Shown here piece by piece: positions 1 through 8,351 of a DNA stretch of 64,000 nt (position 1 is the stretch's first letter; each line of letters opens with the position of its first letter). The notes under the pieces were generated by a model, which was not told the origin of the DNA, ran no database searches, and worked only from the letters and a program-made list of their open reading frames with translations. Both the position numbers and the translations under genes were made by a program. The DNA is taken from positions 186,001 to 250,000 of the forward strand of contig NZ_JABGNA010000006.1 of the NCBI RefSeq assembly GCF_013149275.1, in the 5' to 3' direction. The DNA comes from Mucilaginibacter sp. SG564. GTDB lineage: Bacteria; Bacteroidota; Bacteroidia; Sphingobacteriales; Sphingobacteriaceae.

Positions 1-14
1 AAAAGTTACGCATT

Positions 15-467
15 ATGGCAAAGATCATTCAACATCAATTTTTTTATCCTAATCCGCCAGAGGTGGTTTGGGAGTACCTCACCAAACCCGAGTTAATTGC
101 TCAATGGCTCATGAAAAACGATTTTGAGCCCACCATAGGGCATGAATTTAATTTTCATGCCAGCCCCATGCCCGATATGGATTTCGACGGCATTTTTTAC
201 TGCAAAGTTTTGGAGATCGTTCCGTTCAAAAAGCTTTCCTATTCCTGGGATTTCGGACCGGGCGATGGATCGATGACCCGCTCGGTAGTGAACTGGACAT
301 TAACCGAAAAAGATAACGGCACCGACCTTTTGCTGATACATCGTGGTTTCGAGGGAGCAAATAACTTCCTGTCTATGTTCAACTCGATGGAAAAAGGCTG
401 GTTGGAGCTTATCCAAAAACTTTTGAAAATAATCAACAATACAGCAAATGGAACAACACAGGCTTGA
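15..467 (+). CDS. SRPBCC (AHSA1-like) domain protein
   Basis: A 150-residue single-domain protein of the START/SRPBCC helix-grip fold, AHSA1 (Aha1-like) type. It opens with the usual pattern of a strand, then a helix carrying PEVVWEYLTKPELIAQW, and ends in a long C-terminal helix. There is no signal peptide, so it should be cytosolic; the ligand is unknown. Its end overlaps the start of the ArsR-type gene by 20 bp, so the two are translationally coupled. SRPBCC proteins are often encoded beside ArsR regulators, though usually the regulator comes first. The start at 15 is the only one that keeps the complete domain. Confidence 0.88.
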   Translation: MAKIIQHQFFYPNPPEVVWEYLTKPELIAQWLMKNDFEPTIGHEFNFHASPMPDMDFDGIFYCKVLEIVPFKKLSYSWDFGPGDGSMTRSVVNWTLTEKDNGTDLLLIHRGFEGANNFLSMFNSMEKGWLELIQKLLKIINNTANGTTQA

Positions 468-774
468 TGCATTCCAGGTAATTGCCGACCCAAGCCGGAG
501 ACAAATGTTATACCTGCTCTCGAAAGATAGCTTAACCATTAATGCTCTGGCCGACAATTTTGATATGAGCCGACCTGCCGTATCCAAGCATATTAAAGTG
601 TTGTACAATGCAGGCTTTATTTCGATACAGGACATAGGCCGGGAAAGACACTGTATACTGAAACAGGAGGGCTTTAACGAATTGCACCAATGGTTAGCGT
701 ATTTCGACGAGTTCTGGGGCAGCAAATTGAAAAACTTAGAGGCCCTCCTTAATGAAAGAACCAATAAAAAATAA
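448..774 (+). CDS. ArsR-family winged-helix transcriptional regulator
   Basis: A 108-residue winged-helix regulator. It starts with the sequence FQVIADPSRRQMLYLL typical of metal-independent ArsR proteins, followed by the recognition segment NFDMSRPAVSKHIKVL and a beta-wing around GRERHCILKQEG. I see no cysteine pair that would form the ArsR or SmtB metal site, so it probably answers to protein-protein or small-molecule cues. It overlaps the preceding SRPBCC gene and lies just before two more SRPBCC genes. It likely regulates this four-gene cluster. Confidence 0.9.
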   Translation: MEQHRLDAFQVIADPSRRQMLYLLSKDSLTINALADNFDMSRPAVSKHIKVLYNAGFISIQDIGRERHCILKQEGFNELHQWLAYFDEFWGSKLKNLEALLNERTNKK

Positions 775-787
775 ATCAATAGAAATC

Positions 788-1273
788 ATGGAAAATCAAA
801 ATTTCACAGCTACCATCCTGGTAGATCAAACTCCAACACAAGCTTTTGATGCTATTAATAATGTTCGCGGATGGTGGTCAAAAGAAACTAAAGGTGATAC
901 CGATAAATTGGGCGCCGTATTTTATTACCACTACCAGGATGTACATACTTGTACATTCCAGATCACCGAACTGATACCCGGCAAAAAAGTAGTTTGGCAT
1001 GTGCTACAGAATCATTTTAATTTTATTAAAGACCAGACTGAATGGGTGGATACAGACGTTGTATTTGAAATTACCAGTAAAGACGATAAAACAGAGGTTC
1101 AGTTTACACATGTTGGACTTGTACCAGCATATGAGTGTTACGATATTTGTTTTAACGCTTGGGGTACATACATTACCAAAAGTTTGTATGACCTTATTAC
1201 CAAAGGCGAAGGCCAGCCCAACCCGATAGAAGAGTCTGTTAAAAAAGCTCAGGAAATGAGGGCGGAGTTATAA
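788..1273 (+). CDS. SRPBCC domain protein (paralog 1)
   Basis: An SRPBCC/AHSA1-like protein of 161 residues from the ATG at 788. An in-frame ATG at 752 lies inside the ArsR gene and would add twelve unconserved residues. The downstream paralog also begins about ten residues before the shared VDQTP/VDQSP motif, which supports 788. The protein has the signature AINNVRGWW, a central IPGKKVVW strand and TEVQFTHVGL near the end. It has no export signal. It and the next gene look like a tandem duplication. Ligand and role are unknown. Confidence 0.85.
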   Translation: MENQNFTATILVDQTPTQAFDAINNVRGWWSKETKGDTDKLGAVFYYHYQDVHTCTFQITELIPGKKVVWHVLQNHFNFIKDQTEWVDTDVVFEITSKDDKTEVQFTHVGLVPAYECYDICFNAWGTYITKSLYDLITKGEGQPNPIEESVKKAQEMRAEL

Positions 1274-1295
1274 AATAAAGAGAAAGGGCAAAAAA

Positions 1296-1754
1296 ATGAG
1301 AGATCAGAGTTACACCATCGTTTTTACGGTTGATCAATCCCCGGAGGTAGTTTTTGATGCTATCAATAATGTGCGAGGATGGTGGACAGAAAGCATGCAA
1401 GGTGGTTCAGAAAAGTTAAATGATGAATTTGAAGTACACTTCGGGGAGGTACATTATTCAAAGCAAAAATTAATAGAGGTGATCCCCGGCAAAAAAGTTG
1501 TTTGGTTTGTTACCGATAGCAAACTCAATTTTGTGAAAGACAAAAACGAGTGGACTGGTACCCAGATTGTTTTTGAAATTACCGAATATGGCAGCAAAAC
1601 GGAGGTGCGTTTTACACACGTGGGTTTAACCCCCCAATATGAATGTTATGGTGCTTGCTCCAGCGCTTGGTGCGGTTATATCAATCATAGTTTAAATAGT
1701 TTGATTGCTACAGGGAAAGGGCAGCCAACCGAGAAGGAAGAAGTGAGTTTTTGA
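1296..1754 (+). CDS. SRPBCC domain protein (paralog 2)
   Basis: A 152-residue SRPBCC protein clearly paralogous to the preceding gene. It shares AINNVRGWW, IPGKKVVWFV, TEVRFTHVGL and a C-terminal stretch with YINHSLNSLI followed by GKGQPT. The spacing of 22 bp from the previous stop suggests one transcript. A rho-independent terminator follows at 1791. No catalytic residues can be assigned; the family binds hydrophobic ligands in a cavity. Confidence 0.86.
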   Translation: MRDQSYTIVFTVDQSPEVVFDAINNVRGWWTESMQGGSEKLNDEFEVHFGEVHYSKQKLIEVIPGKKVVWFVTDSKLNFVKDKNEWTGTQIVFEITEYGSKTEVRFTHVGLTPQYECYGACSSAWCGYINHSLNSLIATGKGQPTEKEEVSF

Positions 1755-1790
1755 TAAGCAACCGGGACTTCGGCCAGCTAAAGGTGCTAT

Positions 1791-1817
1791 AAAGCCCCCA
1801 GTTTTCGCTGGAGGCTT
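1791..1817. terminator. Hairpin terminator between convergent genes
   Basis: Arms AAAGCC-C-CCAG and CTGG-A-GGCTTT pair with one mismatch around a TTTTCG loop. The hairpin sits between the stop of the SRPBCC cluster and the stop of the convergent GH20 gene. It has short T/A tracts on both sides, so it could serve both directions. Confidence 0.75.
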
Positions 1818-1850
1818 TTGGTTTGTGTAATTAATCTGTGAGTGGCGGTA

Positions 1851-3677
1851 CTATTTAATATCAACACTAAATTCATTACTCGTTTTATTTTCGCGGGTAA
1901 CTATGATGTACCTTAAAGTTAAAGGCCTGCCATTGGTCAGGGGCGACAATATCGGGCCTGTATACAGATCGGCAGTGTTATCGGCCTTGTGCCCGTCTAT
2001 GGTATAGTATATTTTGCTGTCCGCAACAAAAGAGGTAATAGTTATTCTTTTTCTTTTGGTTGCCGCGTCATCGGTGATCACCACATTGGCTTCCGGGATG
2101 CGATAATTGACGCCTGATCGTTCTATAGATTCTAATATTACCGGTAACCTCTGGCTGGTAAAATCTTCATAATTTTTGTTATCAGTTTTGGTCCAGCCAA
2201 CTTCTGCCAGTGCGATAACACGCGGAAACAACATGTATTCTAATTTATTGTTGGTGGCTACATACTCTGTCCACATATTGGCCTGCACGCCTAAAATATG
2301 TTTCTGCTGATCGGTGCTTAATGCTGTTGGCCGTGGATTATAATTATAAACCACATCTAAGGGTAAAAAGCCTCCGATATTCAGGGGCTCTGTTTTACCG
2401 TCTTTGGCCTGGGCATGATCTACATACATGTTACTATTGGGCGACATGATCACATTATGCCCTTCTTTGGCTGCCTGTATGCCACCTGCTTCGCCTCTCC
2501 AACTCATTACGGTTGCGTTGGGTGTTAGCCCGCCTTCCAAAATTTCATCCCAGCCAATCAGGTTTTTGCCGTTTTTGTTTAAAAACTTTTCTATGCGGTT
2601 TATAAACCAGCTTTGCAGCTCGTGTTCGTCTTTCAGATTATTTTCATGGATGATCTTTTGCGCCAGGGCTGAACTTTTCCATTCATCCTTCGGAACTTCA
2701 TCACCGCCAATGTGGATGTACTTGCTCGGGAAAATGGTCATCACCTCGGTTAAAACATCCTGTAAAAACTGAAACGTCGGTTCACCTGGATTGTAAATAG
2801 TATGATGTACACCCCAATAGCCGGGTACTTTGTATGGGCCTGTTCCATTACCTAATTCGGGATAGGCGGCCAATACGGCGGTACTGTGACCGGGCATTTC
2901 AATTTCGGGTATCACTTCAATATTTCTTTCGGCGGCATATTTTACCACCTCGCGAGCCTGCTCCTGGGTATAAAAGCCACCGCTTTTTTTACCATCGTAA
3001 ACAAATGGCTTGAAATCATAATATTGACCAATAATGGTCGAATCGCGCCAGGCACTGATGGCAGTTAGTTTTGGATATTTTTTTATTTCCAAGCGCCAGC
3101 CCTGGTCGTCTGTTAAATGCCAGTGCAGCGTGTTGAGCTTTAACGAAGCCATCACATCCAGGATCTTTTTGATCTCGTTGGTGTCAAAAAAGTGCCGGCC
3201 AACATCCAGCATCAATCCGCGATAGGCAAAATTGGGCTCATCATTAATGTTCACCACGGGCACAAATAATTGCTTACCTTTTTGCTGAATAAGCTGTAAT
3301 AAGGACTGAGCTCCATAAAACACACCGGCGCGGCTTCCCTGGATATTAACGCCCTTATTGGTCACTTTAAGCTGGTAACTCTCATTTGATGATTTTGCAG
3401 GCGATGAAGTATTTAAAACAATAGTATTTGCAAGTGCTACATTATTGGTCCTTAAGGTAAAGCCGTATTGCTTTTTTAAAAAATAATTGAAAATTGCCGC
3501 CACTTTTTGAGCATCGGGTTCTTTGGCTACGACACTGGTATACTGGTCAATAACAAACAGGCCAACACCCTTTTCTACAAAAGCAGGTTTGGGTACGATA
3601 GTTACTTTGGTGGCTTGTTGAGCAAACGCCGTCCGTCCGATTAGGATCAGGAAAAATAAAAAGAGATTTTTTTTCAT
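1851..3677 (-). CDS. Secreted beta-N-acetylhexosaminidase (GH20)
   Basis: A 608-residue GH20 exo-hexosaminidase that should remove terminal beta-GlcNAc or GalNAc. It has a signal peptide (residues 1-20, ending in AFAQ), an N-terminal GH20b domain (about 25-145) and the catalytic barrel from RGLMLDVGRHFF (about 153). The catalytic Asp-Glu pair is in HIGGDE (D326, E327), acting by substrate-assisted catalysis through the N-acetyl group. HWHLTDDQGWR and EIEMPGHS are also family motifs. The C-terminal 90 residues form a small beta domain. This is the last gene of the PUL. It follows the frameshifted fucosidase after a gap of 247 bp that contains a conserved 79-bp element, so it may have its own promoter. 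Confidence 0.95.
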   Translation of the reverse strand: MKKNLFLFFLILIGRTAFAQQATKVTIVPKPAFVEKGVGLFVIDQYTSVVAKEPDAQKVAAIFNYFLKKQYGFTLRTNNVALANTIVLNTSSPAKSSNESYQLKVTNKGVNIQGSRAGVFYGAQSLLQLIQQKGKQLFVPVVNINDEPNFAYRGLMLDVGRHFFDTNEIKKILDVMASLKLNTLHWHLTDDQGWRLEIKKYPKLTAISAWRDSTIIGQYYDFKPFVYDGKKSGGFYTQEQAREVVKYAAERNIEVIPEIEMPGHSTAVLAAYPELGNGTGPYKVPGYWGVHHTIYNPGEPTFQFLQDVLTEVMTIFPSKYIHIGGDEVPKDEWKSSALAQKIIHENNLKDEHELQSWFINRIEKFLNKNGKNLIGWDEILEGGLTPNATVMSWRGEAGGIQAAKEGHNVIMSPNSNMYVDHAQAKDGKTEPLNIGGFLPLDVVYNYNPRPTALSTDQQKHILGVQANMWTEYVATNNKLEYMLFPRVIALAEVGWTKTDNKNYEDFTSQRLPVILESIERSGVNYRIPEANVVITDDAATKRKRITITSFVADSKIYYTIDGHKADNTADLYTGPILSPLTNGRPLTLRYIIVTRENKTSNEFSVDIK

Positions 3678-3713
3678 AATAAAATTAAAACAGGATTATC
3701 CGTTTTTTTATGT

Positions 3714-3835
3714 CGGATGGGTATTTGATATTAGTGGAGTGAATATATTTTAAAAAGATAGAATTTGTCTATTCTATCATCACGCAAACGGTTGTTTGGA
3801 ATTATTGCCTTTTAGTAAACCTGAATACCCATCCG
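3714..3835. repeat. 12-bp inverted repeats bracketing the promoter-like element
   Basis: CGGATGGGTATT at 3714-3725 is exactly complementary to AATACCCATCCG at 3824-3835. The pair brackets the 79-bp element at 3734-3812. A third, imperfect version occurs near 3883-3898. The spacing is too long for a simple operator. It could be a looped site for a dimeric regulator or a relic of a small mobile unit. Confidence 0.6.
3734..3812 (-). promoter_or_regulatory. 79-bp conserved non-coding element (copy 1)
   Basis: This segment matches 20174-20252 at 72 of 79 positions with no gaps, although neither copy encodes a shared protein (the frame that is open in the other copy hits a stop here). It ends 57 bp upstream of the GH20 start at 3677. 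It contains a LacI-operator-like CAAACGGTTG and the conserved run TATCTTTTTAAAATA. The other copy lies upstream of the sigma-factor remnant, so a shared regulated promoter is the simplest reading. This is inference. Confidence 0.55.
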
Positions 3836-3924
3836 TCCGATTATCGCAGATTACTTGATTACAAATACTAATCTATTATCGGCCAGATGGGTTATTTGAT
3901 GTTTGTGTATTAAAGTTTGCGATT

Positions 3925-5440
3925 TTAATACCCGGTAAATTGTTTATATAATCCCACGGCTGTCAACGTTGGGTTTAGTCTGGACGATGTAATGTTTAGC
4001 CTCACCTTTTGAGCGGTAACCGGTTTAAAACGAATCAACCTTTTGGCCAACCGTAGTGCCTTCGGCTATTTGCTCCCAGTTTGTTCCGTTAAAATATTCC
4101 AGGTTGAATTTTTCAATACGCTGACCAATGGTGATATTTTCCTGCAAACTCAATACATCAAATGTTTGCGGTTTGGGCAGGTTGAATTCGATAACCGCCG
4201 TGCTGTCTTTGCTTTTTGTGGTCCAGTAGTTTTGGAGATTGCTGTTTAATAAGGCTTTGGTATTGATGCCATTTACTGAGCTGATCTTCGCCCCTTTCAA
4301 TAAGTTGGTTTTAAAAGTTTGATCTATGATGTTTTTCCATGCCATCAGATTTTTTTGATCATGCTCATTGATTAAGCCTTTTGTATCCGGTGGGATATTA
4401 AGTAGCAAAACAGAATTGCGACCTACAGAACTATAATAGATATCCAGCAGCTTTTCCGGCGATTTTACTTGATTATCTTCCGCTTCATGATAAAACCATC
4501 CCGGTCTGATGGATACATCTGTTTCGGCAGGATACCATACCAGCGCTTTTGCTTTGCTTATTTTTTCGCGATTTCCAAGATCACTTCCGGTCATATCCCC
4601 TTTGGGTTTAAAGGCAATGTCTTTTTGCGAATCTTTCTCGGTACCCGTATTGTTTTGCTGATCGACGGGTATAACACTCCATTCAGATAAACGGCCGTAA
4701 CCGCTTTCGGTACCTACCCAGCGCACATCCGGCCCCATAATGGCTATTACGGCATTGGGCTGTAACTTGCGGATCAAACTGTACCAGGCATCGAAATGGT
4801 ATACTGGCTTTTTACCGTTTGGACCTTCGCCGTTAGCCCCGTCGAACCAAACCTCATCAACCCGGCCATAATTGCTCAGTAATTCGGTCAGTTGGTTCAT
4901 GAAATAAGCATTGTACTTTTCGGTATCGCCATAATCGGGATTGTTTCTGTCCCATGGGGAAAGGTAAATACCAAAACCAACACCTTGCTGATGGCAAGCG
5001 TCGGCTACCTCTTTTACTACATCTCCCTGCCCGTTTTTCCAGGGGCTGTTTTTTACAGAATGTTCTGTGTATTTACTCGGCCAAAGGCAAAAGCCATCAT
5101 GGTGTTTGGCTGTAATGATCACCTGTTTTATTCCGGCCTGTTTGCAGGTACGTACCCATTGGGCGGCATCTAACTGAGTTGGGTTAAATAGTTTGGTATC
5201 TTCTTTACCATCGCCCCATTCCCGGTTGGTAAAAGTGTTCATGCCGAAATGTAAGAACGCGGTGAACTCCAACTGCTGCCAGCGTAATTGCCGTGGCGAA
5301 GGCGTAATGTGCGCGGCTTTATTTACAATTTCCTGTTGGGAATCCGTTGGACTAATGGTTGTGTAATTTTGCGCGTAAACCGTAGAGCAAAAGCCTATGG
5401 CCATTATGGATAATATATGTTTCATTTTATTTAATTGCAT
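3925..5440 (-). CDS. Alpha-L-fucosidase (GH29) with F5/8-type C-terminal domain, frameshifted near the 3' end
   Basis: Reads as a GH29 fucosidase: signal peptide to about residue 23, a barrel with FLHFGMNTF, the motif AKHHDGFCLWPS, and the nucleophile Asp200 in EVWFDGANGEG. This sequence type resembles the GH29 branch that acts on alpha-1,3/4-fucose in Lewis-type structures. The uninterrupted frame stops at 4025 after 471 residues, inside the C-terminal discoidin-like domain. In another frame the following bases encode RFKPVTAQKVRLNIT and then GLYKQFTGY before a stop at 3925. That is the expected end of the domain. The span of 1516 bp is one base more than a multiple of three, so one extra base near 4032-4036 explains it. 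Either the protein loses about 33 residues or the assembly has an error. Confidence 0.9.
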
Positions 5441-5461
5441 TTTTGAAAACCCGCTGATTCA

Positions 5462-7351
5462 TTACTTTGCCCTTTTCTCTAATTCCTCACGCGGAACGAT
5501 CAATAATTTTCCTGCGGCTGCATTTCCTTTAAATGTTTGTGCTCTGATTTGGTAGATCCCTTTGGGAATAGCTACCGGAGTGCCGGTATAACGGATGCTC
5601 GATGTATCAGGGTTGGTATTATCAAGTGTGTAGTAAATATTCAGGTTGTCGATGTCTGTGCTAAGAGAAACCAATAATTGTTTTTGCTCATCGAGTTTTG
5701 CAGTTGCCAGTACATCAAAGGCTGCTTTGGAATAATTGATTTGCGCGGCATCCAGGGTTTTAAATTGGGGCTCTAATTTTTTTTGAAAATTAGTCCAGCT
5801 TTGTTTGGCCGGTAGCGACCAAAATACCTCGGATAATGCCAGCGACCGTGGCCAGGTCATATATTCGGCATGCAGCCCGGTAGGTACAGCTTCCGACCAT
5901 AAATTACCCTGCGCGCCCAAAACCAATGTACTGTCTATCCCGGCTGGAACAGGGTTCCATTGATAGGCTGTTTGCAAGCGCAACATATCGTATGTGTCGG
6001 GCTCCAGTTGCGGATCGCCCTGGTAAAGATCTAAGTAAGTATTGCTGCTGGGTGTAAAAATAACCTGGTGCCCTTGTTTAGCAGCCTCCATCCCTCCCTG
6101 CATACCTTGCCAGCTCATCACTGTTGCCTCGGGAGCCAGTCCGCCTTCCAGAATTTCATTCCAGCCAATTAATTTTTTCTTCTTTTTCTTCAGGATCTTT
6201 TCCACCCTTTTTATAAAATAGCTTTGCAGTTCATGCTCCGTTTTTATTCCCTGCTGCTTCATAAAATCCTGCACCACGGCCGACTGCTGCCAGAAGTACT
6301 TTGTACATTCATCGCCACCAATGTGGATATAATCTCCCGGAAACAAAGCGGCTACTTCTGTAAAAACTTTATCTAAAAAAGTATACACGCGTTCGTCTGC
6401 CGGATTTAAAGTATTATCGTCGATATTATAAAATTTACTTCCGGGATTTACCTGATAAATGTATCCTGTTGCCGACAAATAAGGATAAGATGCTATAGCG
6501 GCCAGCGAATGGCCCGGAACATCAATTTCGGGCACAATGGTTATATGTCTTTCGGTCGCGTAGGCGATAATTTCTTTTATATCCTGCTGCGTGTAATACC
6601 CACCATAGGTAGCCTTTTCATTTTTTTGAGGCGGAGCATAAGACCACCACTGCCCTGTTCTGGGTACGCGCCAGGCGCCCACTTCCGTTAAGTGGGGCAG
6701 CGATTTTATTTCGATGCGCCATCCCTGGTCGTCTGTTAAATGCCAGTGAAAAACATTGAATTTATAGCGGGCCATATCATCAATGTATTTTTTAACAAAG
6801 TCTTTTGAAAAGAAATGCCGGCTTACGTCGAGCATCAGTCCGCGCCATTTTAACCGGGGATAATCAACAATTTCTACAACGGGTAAACTATGCTGTTGCT
6901 TATTGGCTTCGCCTGAAAGAGAAAGCAATTGCCGCAATGTTTGTAAGCCATAAAATATACCGGCCGTTTTACGTGCCTGCAGTTTTACTTCATGCTCGGT
7001 AATGGATAGCTCGTAGCCTTCGTCATTACCTAGATTGTTTAATGCCGGATTCAACAATAAACTAATAGAGTGCTCGGATGCTGTTGTTTTGTTTTTTACA
7101 GGCAATGTGACGCCCGCCAGCGTATTGATCCATTCATTAGACCGGTTGCCCAGAGCGGCAAGCTCGGGACTGCCTGATGAGATAATCAAGGAAGTATGGT
7201 TATCAATTACAAATGTGCCTTTGCCCTGAACCAAGGATACCGGTTCGGGAATAAGGGCAGGTTTTATTTGTGCTGCTCCGGTATAACACATAAATGTCAG
7301 TGTTAAAGGAAATAAATACATGATGCGGTTAATGGCAAAGTACTTTTTCAT
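5462..7351 (-). CDS. Secreted beta-N-acetylhexosaminidase (GH20), second copy
   Basis: A 629-residue GH20 enzyme related to but clearly different from the one at 1851. It has an N-terminal signal (to about residue 27), a GH20b domain (about 30-165), RGLMLDVSRHFF (about 170), HWHLTDDQGWR (about 203) and the catalytic pair D347-E348 in HIGGDE. After the barrel comes a C-terminal beta domain. It lies 15 bp after the small GH29 gene and 21 bp before the large one, in a tightly packed block. Two divergent GH20 enzymes in one locus usually mean different linkages or positions on the same glycan. Confidence 0.95.
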   Translation of the reverse strand: MKKYFAINRIMYLFPLTLTFMCYTGAAQIKPALIPEPVSLVQGKGTFVIDNHTSLIISSGSPELAALGNRSNEWINTLAGVTLPVKNKTTASEHSISLLLNPALNNLGNDEGYELSITEHEVKLQARKTAGIFYGLQTLRQLLSLSGEANKQQHSLPVVEIVDYPRLKWRGLMLDVSRHFFSKDFVKKYIDDMARYKFNVFHWHLTDDQGWRIEIKSLPHLTEVGAWRVPRTGQWWSYAPPQKNEKATYGGYYTQQDIKEIIAYATERHITIVPEIDVPGHSLAAIASYPYLSATGYIYQVNPGSKFYNIDDNTLNPADERVYTFLDKVFTEVAALFPGDYIHIGGDECTKYFWQQSAVVQDFMKQQGIKTEHELQSYFIKRVEKILKKKKKKLIGWNEILEGGLAPEATVMSWQGMQGGMEAAKQGHQVIFTPSSNTYLDLYQGDPQLEPDTYDMLRLQTAYQWNPVPAGIDSTLVLGAQGNLWSEAVPTGLHAEYMTWPRSLALSEVFWSLPAKQSWTNFQKKLEPQFKTLDAAQINYSKAAFDVLATAKLDEQKQLLVSLSTDIDNLNIYYTLDNTNPDTSSIRYTGTPVAIPKGIYQIRAQTFKGNAAAGKLLIVPREELEKRAK

Positions 7352-7366
7352 ATTGATGATAATAAT

Positions 7367-8347
7367 TTATTGGCCTTTTTTGATTTTTCTGATCATCTCT
7401 CCCACTTTTGTAAGTGTTTTCACATCAATGTCTCGTAATTTGCCATCCCTTCCCGGTCCAACATCCAGGGCGAAAAAATTATCATATTTTATCGCACCTT
7501 TATAATCCTCAATTATTTCTTCAGGAGTGCGGCAAACAGTATCATTAGCCGGGCTGGTATAAAACCATCTTTCTTTTCCTAATATGGGATAAGTAAATTC
7601 AGCCTTCTTGAAGCCTCTATGAATCACCTTATTGTATGGGCCGCCGCCTTCTGCACTGTTAAGCGGGCCAGGTTTTCCCATTTCCCCAAGTCTGATGTCA
7701 CCTGCTGTTTCGCCATTATTAAAGCCTACCATACAATCGGGTTGAAATTGTTTGATCCATTCAGCGGTAGCTTCGTGATTTAATCCACCATCAGATTGCG
7801 CATGATCAAACCAGAAGTAAGCTATTGGGCCATATAGCGTGCAAAGTTCTTTTAATTGCGCCTTTTTCAATTCACTGTTTCGCCCCATTCGCCAATAGTT
7901 TTCCTTGTTCACAAAATCTTCGGGTTTCAAATCTTTAGGGATCCAGGTCCAGTCGGCTTCTGAAAAGTAAAGGGCCAGTTTTAGGTCATATTTTTCACAC
8001 GATTTTTTTAGGGAAGCCAATACATCCTTCTTCCAGGGGCTATTGGTTACTTTCCAGTTTGTAGTTTTGGTATTCCACAAACAAAAGCCGTCATGATGTT
8101 TGGTCAGGAATAAAATATAATCCATTCCCGCGTCTTTGGCCACTTTACACCATTGATCGGTATTAGCATCAGTAGGATTAAAAAAGGACACATCGGTGAT
8201 TCCACGCGTCCACTCCTCGTCTGAAAAAGTACTTAACGACCAGCAAATAAACATGCCAAAATGCAGATTGGATATTTTAGCGCTTTTATTTTGTGCGTAA
8301 GCTGCAGAGCAAAAGCTTAAGGCTATTATGAGTAGTATATTCTTCAT
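7367..8347 (-). CDS. Compact alpha-L-fucosidase (GH29)
   Basis: A 326-residue GH29 protein with a signal peptide (residues 1-19). It covers only the catalytic barrel. LTKHHDGFCLWNT (about 82-94) matches the family fucose-binding motif, and the putative nucleophile is Asp181 in YFWFDHAQ. Most GH29 enzymes are 420-550 residues because of an added C-terminal beta domain; this one ends shortly after the barrel in TLTKVGEMIRKIKKG. It lies 4 bp after the GH27 gene. It probably differs in specificity from the longer fucosidase. Confidence 0.88.
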   Translation of the reverse strand: MKNILLIIALSFCSAAYAQNKSAKISNLHFGMFICWSLSTFSDEEWTRGITDVSFFNPTDANTDQWCKVAKDAGMDYILFLTKHHDGFCLWNTKTTNWKVTNSPWKKDVLASLKKSCEKYDLKLALYFSEADWTWIPKDLKPEDFVNKENYWRMGRNSELKKAQLKELCTLYGPIAYFWFDHAQSDGGLNHEATAEWIKQFQPDCMVGFNNGETAGDIRLGEMGKPGPLNSAEGGGPYNKVIHRGFKKAEFTYPILGKERWFYTSPANDTVCRTPEEIIEDYKGAIKYDNFFALDVGPGRDGKLRDIDVKTLTKVGEMIRKIKKGQ

Positions 8348-8351
8348 TTAC

